Part shown: positions 59,391 through 64,000 of the stretch, piece by piece
How the letters are laid out: each line of letters starts with the position of its first letter
How positions within the stretch are numbered: position 1 is the stretch's first letter
Assembly: GCF_011617705.1 (NCBI RefSeq)
Contig: NZ_CP050154.1
Span: 3,534,001-3,598,000, forward strand
Direction of reading: 5' to 3'
Origin: Brevibacterium limosum
Lineage (GTDB): Bacteria > Actinomycetota > Actinomycetes > Actinomycetales > Brevibacteriaceae
Length of the DNA stretch: 64,000 bases
Made by a program: the position numbers and the translations under genes
The notes under the pieces: generated by a model
What the model was told of the DNA's origin: nothing
Seen by the model: only the letters and a program-made list of their open reading frames with translations
Databases searched by the model: none

Positions 59391-60101
59391 TCACGTCAGT
59401 TGACGCAAGTAGCTGCTGAAGCCCCCGCGCGTGCGACCGGCCAGACGAGCAGACGTGAGCACTCTGCACTCGTCGGTTCTGCGAATGCGGCCGCCCTCCC
59501 GCAGCACCGCATCGACGATTGCTTCGTCCTCACCACATTCCAGCGGAGGCACGCCTCCCATGGCTTCGAGCGCGCTGGCGCGCAGCCCCATGTTCGCTCC
59601 GAATATGTACGGGTGATTCTCGAGCAGTTCGTGGTTGGCATGCCAAGTTGCGACCAGGTCGGCCGTTGCTGTCTCAGGGCGTGGGGCCACAGTGCCCACC
59701 AGGCAATCGACGCCGCTCGCGGCGAGTTCGAGATGTGTGGTGATCCAATGTTCGGGCACTCTGCTGTCGGCGTCTGTGAATGCGACCCACGCCGAGTCGG
59801 AGTCTTCCCCTGTTGTAAATTCCTCGATTCGCATGAAGTGCCTCCATCCGAAGTCGCGGGCTCGACCCACGGACTGAAAAGAGGTCGCGAGGACGAAGAC
59901 GTCGCGATGTCGGGCGGCAAAATCCTCGACGATGCCCTCCGTGGCATCGGTGCAGGCATCTGCCACGACAAGTACTCGAAACCGACAGTCGATGCCTCTG
60001 TCGACAGCGCATGAGCGCGATCGCTGCACCGACTCGAGGCACCCGAGGATGTCTTCCTCCTCATTATGAGCCGGGATGATCACACCCAAACGCGTGATCA
60101 T
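59391..60101 (-). CDS. Glycosyltransferase family 2
   Basis: 236 residues. GVIIPAHNEEEDI at the N-terminus, VVADACTDATEGIV and FTDADSRVPEHWI (the DxD site) define a GT-A family 2 enzyme. No membrane span. It overlaps the stop of the PIG-L/methyltransferase gene by four bases and is the last gene of the cluster. Donor and acceptor sugars are unknown. Confidence 0.88.
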   Translation of the reverse strand: MITRLGVIIPAHNEEEDILGCLESVQRSRSCAVDRGIDCRFRVLVVADACTDATEGIVEDFAARHRDVFVLATSFQSVGRARDFGWRHFMRIEEFTTGEDSDSAWVAFTDADSRVPEHWITTHLELAASGVDCLVGTVAPRPETATADLVATWHANHELLENHPYIFGANMGLRASALEAMGGVPPLECGEDEAIVDAVLREGGRIRRTDECRVLTSARLAGRTRGGFSSYLRQLT

Positions 60102-61510
60102 GCGTGCCCCTCGGCCGCGGATGGGCGGAAATCCTTGTCGATCGTGATGATGTCCAGACGATAATCCCCTTCATACCGGTGTTCGATCCGATGACGAGGC
60201 CAGGCGCCTAAGCAGATGCGATGCACTTCATCGGCATCCAGTGGCCAATCGTCGATCTCTCCCCTCCAATGGCAGAGCACGAGGACGAAACGAACCGTTG
60301 TCGAGCCATCGATCTTCTCCAAGGTGTCGAAGAGCTGGGAACGACTGAGGTAGAAGCCGGTCTCCGACAGCACGACGCAGTCGAAAGTGCCCTGGGGCCA
60401 CTCGAAGGGAATGGTGGCATGGACGAAGTTGATTGCCGATGAAGGCGCAGCTCCTCGGCGTCTGGCGATTCGCAGAGCCTGCGAACTCGCATCGACTGCC
60501 GTCACCTGCGCCCCGACACCGGCGAGATCATGAGTCAAAGCGCCTACCGAGCAGCCGATCTCAAGGATATGAGCGTACGGAACCGCAGGCAGATGGGTGA
60601 GGAGATTCCGGCGTTTGGCGATCTCATATTCGGAACTCCACACCTGCCAGGGGTCACACCGTTGAACGTGGACTTCGTCGAAGACCGCAGAGGCCGCACT
60701 GGCGTCGTGGAGCGTCTGTGAGCTGCCGCCGCCGCAGGAAACCGGAGTCGCGGCGGCGCGGAAGTCCGAGACCGCGAAGGTGTCTCCGCCACGACGGAAA
60801 TGGTCGAGATGAGCGGGGCCGACGATTGCTTCGTCTCCGGGCTGATCGGATAGCGCTGAGACCTGCGAGGGATAGCAATCGAACACTGCCTGCCTGTCGA
60901 AGTTCGCTGGATCGGGCAGAAACGACCAGCTGCGCCACGCCTCGTCGGCGGGGTCTGCCCAATGCCAGTACCAGATCGGGTACTCGAGCACCGTCGTGTG
61001 GCGGTCACGCCCCAGCTGCAGGGCTGCTGCTCCGATCGCCTCATGATCGCCATGTCCGTCCCGGCTGTAGGGTGAGACGAGCACGACGTGCCCCTGGTGC
61101 TGGTCCACTTCGACCGCGATCTCGTCGACGATCCTCTGGCTGAATGCGTCCAGCTGCCCATCAGGCAACCCCACGAAACGGCGGGACAGACGCTCGTGAT
61201 CAAACAGATCCAGTGCCGCATCGAACTCGCGCAGACGCATCTCTCTGAGTTCCTTCGTCGAGTGGGTGGGAGACGCCGGATGGGATCGTTCCCCTGCGGT
61301 GAAGAGCAGGACGACGACTCGATGAGCGGACCGGCGCAGGCGGGCCAGCAGGCCGGCGGCTCCAAGGGCCTCATCGTCCGGATGTGCGGCAAGGATGATG
61401 AACGTGGCCCCGGCAGGCATGGCCTCGACCCCGAGCGCGGGAAGATCCTGCACACCGGCTTCCCTCCAACAGGCTTCGGGCGTGCCGGTGTCACGATGGT
61501 CAAAACCCAT
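60098..61510 (-). CDS. PIG-L deacetylase fused to a SAM-dependent methyltransferase
   Basis: 470 residues. N-terminal PIG-L/LmbE domain: AAHPDDEALG (metal-binding His, Asp, Asp at ~43-46) and SPYSRDGHGDHEAIG. A second domain from ~residue 275 holds ILEIGCSVGALTHDLAGVGA (SAM motif I) and FDCVVLSETGFYLS, like nodulation-type N-methyltransferases. The fusion suggests N-deacetylation of an amino sugar followed by methylation. Start at 61510 overlaps the preceding stop by 11 bases; the frame runs 37 codons further without support. Confidence 0.85.
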   Translation of the reverse strand: MGFDHRDTGTPEACWREAGVQDLPALGVEAMPAGATFIILAAHPDDEALGAAGLLARLRRSAHRVVVLLFTAGERSHPASPTHSTKELREMRLREFDAALDLFDHERLSRRFVGLPDGQLDAFSQRIVDEIAVEVDQHQGHVVLVSPYSRDGHGDHEAIGAAALQLGRDRHTTVLEYPIWYWHWADPADEAWRSWSFLPDPANFDRQAVFDCYPSQVSALSDQPGDEAIVGPAHLDHFRRGGDTFAVSDFRAAATPVSCGGGSSQTLHDASAASAVFDEVHVQRCDPWQVWSSEYEIAKRRNLLTHLPAVPYAHILEIGCSVGALTHDLAGVGAQVTAVDASSQALRIARRRGAAPSSAINFVHATIPFEWPQGTFDCVVLSETGFYLSRSQLFDTLEKIDGSTTVRFVLVLCHWRGEIDDWPLDADEVHRICLGAWPRHRIEHRYEGDYRLDIITIDKDFRPSAAEGHA

Positions 61511-62555
61511 TGTGGTCGACCTTCGTGCGAAGTTCCGTGCCGAGAGCGGCTTCATCGCGTGGACCGTGGTGCTGACTGATGTAGACGGTGAGGTCAGCGT
61601 CGGCTTTGGCGAAGCCGACATCGCCTGTCAGCGCCGCCGGTCCCGCGATTTCGCGACTCAGGTGCTGGATCCGGCGAACTCCTGAGTAGACGATATTGCG
61701 CACTGTCAGGGCCACGGTCCAGGCACGTGCACGGGAGTACTCGTCACTCCCGTCGGCTGCGGCCGCTGCCTGCGCGAAGACGCTGCGAATCGAGAAGATC
61801 TCAGCCTCGAGCTGACCGATCAGCATCTCACCGACTGTGGATGGGTTGGAGCGCTTGCTGTGCCGTCGCACGGCATTTCTTGCCAGTCCCACGGCGGCGC
61901 CGAACCAACATGCTGCCACTCGGATGCCTCCCCAAGCGAATGCAGTTCGATCCAGGTACCAGTTCGGCGGACCGAGGACGGTGACGGGCGTTTTCGTGAA
62001 TGCGACACTTCCGCTCGGGATCTCCTGCAGACCCATGCTCGGCCAGGCAGTCGGCTGGACCTGCGCTCGGGGGTCCCTGAGGTCCACGGCACAGGCGTAC
62101 GATCCCCCGTCGCTGCCGGCGATGACGATGGCGTGCGAGAGTTCGGCGGCCAAGGAACACCAGGCTTTTTCTCCATCGATCACGGTCTGTTCGCCTTCTG
62201 CGCCCACGGTGAGGACGTGGGCTGGAGACTCGGCGGCGTAGACGCCCCAGGTCGAGCCATCGGGTGCGTCGTGTCCGGCTTCGGCAAGGATGCCCAGCGC
62301 ATCCACATGGGGTTCGAGCATCCGAGCGACAGCGACATCGATGGCCGCCACCTCGAGCAGCGGCTCCCACTGCCGCATGTGAGACGTCGTCCCGGTGAGT
62401 CCGAGAAATCGACTCAGGGCGCGAACCTTGTCAGCGGTCTGCGCATTGCTGGTGACCAGCTTTCGCAGATCATCCTGGCAGGCGGGTTCGTCGCGCCAGG
62501 AGCCCAGAGGCGCTGAAATCATCCCAGTGACGTCTAACCGATGCTGTGTGTTCAT
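61500..62555 (-). CDS. Acyl-CoA dehydrogenase-like protein
   Basis: 351 residues. Recognisable as the ACAD fold by the middle beta domain (WCSLAAELSHAIVIAGSDGG then VDLRDPRAQVQPTAWPSMGL, SGSVAFTKTPV) and the C-terminal helical part (FAWGGIRVAACWFGAAVGLA). Short by 30-40 residues against the family, and I do not find the catalytic Glu with confidence. Together with the deacetylase/methyltransferase fusion and the glycosyltransferase this may form a sugar- or lipid-modifying cluster. Confidence 0.78.
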   Translation of the reverse strand: MNTQHRLDVTGMISAPLGSWRDEPACQDDLRKLVTSNAQTADKVRALSRFLGLTGTTSHMRQWEPLLEVAAIDVAVARMLEPHVDALGILAEAGHDAPDGSTWGVYAAESPAHVLTVGAEGEQTVIDGEKAWCSLAAELSHAIVIAGSDGGSYACAVDLRDPRAQVQPTAWPSMGLQEIPSGSVAFTKTPVTVLGPPNWYLDRTAFAWGGIRVAACWFGAAVGLARNAVRRHSKRSNPSTVGEMLIGQLEAEIFSIRSVFAQAAAAADGSDEYSRARAWTVALTVRNIVYSGVRRIQHLSREIAGPAALTGDVGFAKADADLTVYISQHHGPRDEAALGTELRTKVDHNGF

Positions 62556-62597
62556 GTCATATCTTTCTGAAATCGCTGGGCAGGTCCTTATCAGCCA

Positions 62598-63686
62598 TCA
62601 GGAGTTCTGGCTGACATCATCGGTGTCCGGGTGGTTGTCGGTGTAGACCCGTTGGCGCATGCGCTGTCCGTGAGTCAGTCGTTTCACATCTAAGTCGGAG
62701 TCGAAGCTTGCGCCGATACCGCCGGCGACGACGCCCATCGCTGCGCTGAGCCAGGCGATGTCAAGATAGTTGGCGACCGTCGCCTTCTGCTGAATCTGGG
62801 CCGTCATGAATTCGGGGTCGATGACTATGAGACCGCCCAGCAGAATGAGGCCGACCAGTCCCGCGTAGAGCGCGAGCACGGTGATCAGCAGGGTCAGGAC
62901 GGTCGAGAGGTTGTAGTACATCACCACTGTTGCCAGGCTGTCTCTGCGCGGTTCGTCCCAGAGTTTGTGGTTGATGATCAGCCAGGTGACCATGACCAGG
63001 ATGGCGGCCGCGCCGATTGACAGCAGCCGCGTGGTGGACAGATAGGTCGACATCTGCCAGATGGAACTGTAGAAGATGCCGAAAGCTCCTGTGGCCGATG
63101 CCGCGGCGAGGGCGCCTGAAAGCTTCGGGACAGTGCGCCACGGGTCGTTGGCCATCGTCATTCCCAGCACCAGACGTGGGCCTCCTGTGATGGTGTGGGC
63201 ATGCAGCGACTGGTGCTGGGCGTCTTCGTTGTCGGACCAGTCGGACCAGCGGAGCAGAAACCGACGGGTCGTATCTTCGGGATCCCACGGCACCAATTTG
63301 TTGACCGAGCTCATCAGCACTTTGATGATGCGGCGCTTGGTCGACCATGCGCCCAGAGTGGGACAGGACACGATCGCCAGATTGCTGTCGGAATGCACCT
63401 CGGCGATCAACGGGTCGCCCTGAGTATGGCGGGGGATCTCGGTGAGTATCAGGACGATGTTCACGTCCGGGTAGTCGGCCCGAAGGTCTTCGACAGCGCT
63501 GAGGTCGAGTTCGCTTTCCGGTGTCAATCGGATGGTGTCAGTCGCCGTGTGCAAGGTCGTCGTGACCCCATACGCGTCTTGCAGAAGCCTTTCGAGACGT
63601 TGATGGATAGCAGCCGCCCGGCGGCTGGGCAGGCCCGGGTCGGCCACGAGAAGGACCTGGAGGGCCTCTGAAGAGGTGTCGAGCAT
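62598..63686 (-). CDS. Unknown membrane protein with a cytoplasmic N-terminal domain
   Basis: 362 residues, no family recognised. Residues 1-~185 are soluble, alpha/beta in look (LQVLLVADPGL, NIVLILTEIPRHTQGDP, NLAIVSCPTLG), with a possible nucleotide-binding or sensor fold. Membrane segments at about 189-209, 221-239, 255-290 (two) and 306-326 follow. Start at 63686 is behind GAAGGATC; the frame runs 44 codons further. It follows the partial gene at 63727 and may work with it. Confidence 0.6.
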   Translation of the reverse strand: MLDTSSEALQVLLVADPGLPSRRAAAIHQRLERLLQDAYGVTTTLHTATDTIRLTPESELDLSAVEDLRADYPDVNIVLILTEIPRHTQGDPLIAEVHSDSNLAIVSCPTLGAWSTKRRIIKVLMSSVNKLVPWDPEDTTRRFLLRWSDWSDNEDAQHQSLHAHTITGGPRLVLGMTMANDPWRTVPKLSGALAAASATGAFGIFYSSIWQMSTYLSTTRLLSIGAAAILVMVTWLIINHKLWDEPRRDSLATVVMYYNLSTVLTLLITVLALYAGLVGLILLGGLIVIDPEFMTAQIQQKATVANYLDIAWLSAAMGVVAGGIGASFDSDLDVKRLTHGQRMRQRVYTDNHPDTDDVSQNS

Positions 63687-63726
63687 ATTGATCCTTCTCA
63701 GCTGGGTGAGCTGTTTGAGGTTGCAG

Positions 63727-64000
63727 CTAATTGGTTGGTGAGAGGCGGATGCGTTCGATGAGTTCGTCGAGAGCATCGTCGAACTGGCGTTGGCGATGAT
63801 CTTCGCTGAGCAGGTCACTCAGCGCGTTCACGGTGGGATACTCCGATAAGTCGGAGTCGTCACCCGCCTTCTCGTGATCATCTCCGCCGGTGAGGTCGAA
63901 ATTCGTGGAATGAACTTGCAGCAGCAGATCCCCGATGAGGAAGCTGGTGAACGATTTGTAAGCGCCGACCGCGGCCGCATCAGAGAACTCGAATCCCTGC
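63727..64000 (-). CDS. Unknown protein, C-terminal part
   Basis: The last ~90 residues are visible, open to the window edge, ending RIRLSPTN. The visible part is soluble and acidic (FEFSDAAAVGAYKSFTSFLI GD..., then an Asp/Glu-rich linker and a helical end, NALSDLLSEDHRQRQFDDAL). 40 bases before the membrane protein gene. No family recognised. Confidence 0.55.
   Translation of the reverse strand, partial: QGFEFSDAAAVGAYKSFTSFLIGDLLLQVHSTNFDLTGGDDHEKAGDDSDLSEYPTVNALSDLLSEDHRQRQFDDALDELIERIRLSPTN

Noticed and set aside
1-64000. tRNA, rRNA, CRISPR array, insertion sequence or prophage
   Set aside because: No cloverleaf-like block, regularly spaced repeat, transposase or integrase motif was seen in the gaps or among the proteins.

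Overview
The window is high-GC DNA (roughly 63-65 % by eye) packed with short, overlapping operons (many ATGA and TGATG junctions). It carries a SigK/RskA/fasciclin-lipoprotein module of the mycobacterial type, a DrrB-like ABC-2 permease end, many catabolic clusters each with its own regulator, several P450s and frequent GTG starts. This points to a soil- or surface-dwelling actinomycete; a Brevibacterium-like organism is my guess, but nothing here proves the genus. I saw no rRNA, tRNA, CRISPR array, transposase or phage gene.

Layout. 1-952: end of an ABC-2 permease, then an Sfp-type phosphopantetheinyl transferase. 984-8331: two divergent operons that together look like an aerobic ether-lipid pathway. 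They hold an alkyl-DHAP synthase homologue, a PlsC acyltransferase and an SDR on the minus strand. On the plus strand are a fatty acyl-CoA reductase fused to a HAD phosphatase, a ferritin-like protein without its histidine ligands, and an intact ferritin-like diiron enzyme. 8484-10871: fasciclin lipoprotein, ECF sigma factor SigK and anti-sigma RskA. 11275-16838: P450, DHA2-type exporter, LysR regulator, 3Fe-4S ferredoxin and ferredoxin reductase. 16952-22097: GntR regulator, two tandem phosphotriesterase-family proteins (the first has lost every metal ligand), a flavin monooxygenase and an HSL-type hydrolase. 22185-31042: a nine-gene minus-strand operon for acyl-CoA catabolism (3-oxoacid CoA-transferase, SCP-x-like thiolase with its Zn-ribbon partner, two MFS transporters, MaoC hydratase, thiolase, PucR regulator).

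31752-36802: metallo-beta-lactamase-fold hydrolase, divergent aromatic-acid-type transporter with a CocE-type hydrolase, and a TetR regulator. 36807-41134: SDR, serine beta-lactamase-like esterase and a self-sufficient P450-reductase fusion. 41279-44150: IclR regulator divergent from a MobA-like hydroxybenzoate/phenol monooxygenase. 44224-48794: an accessory patch with a RES/DUF2384-type toxin-antitoxin pair, a DadA-like oxidase and an XRE-ImmA metalloprotease plus PIN-domain pair behind a perfect operator palindrome. 48979-53524: a GH79-like lipoprotein, a pRiA4b ORF-3-family protein and a YbfB-type transporter. 53599-58324: operator, Old-Yellow-Enzyme/Fe-S oxidoreductase, TetR, a 51-residue membrane peptide and a sodium:solute symporter, closed by a strong terminator. 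After that come a frameshifted fragment of the GH79-like gene, a 47-residue membrane peptide, and a minus-strand cluster of glycosyltransferase, PIG-L/methyltransferase fusion, acyl-CoA-dehydrogenase-like protein and two unknown proteins running off the window.

The most interesting parts are the putative complete ether-lipid locus with its paired active/inactive diiron proteins, and the second active/inactive pair in the phosphotriesterase cluster.
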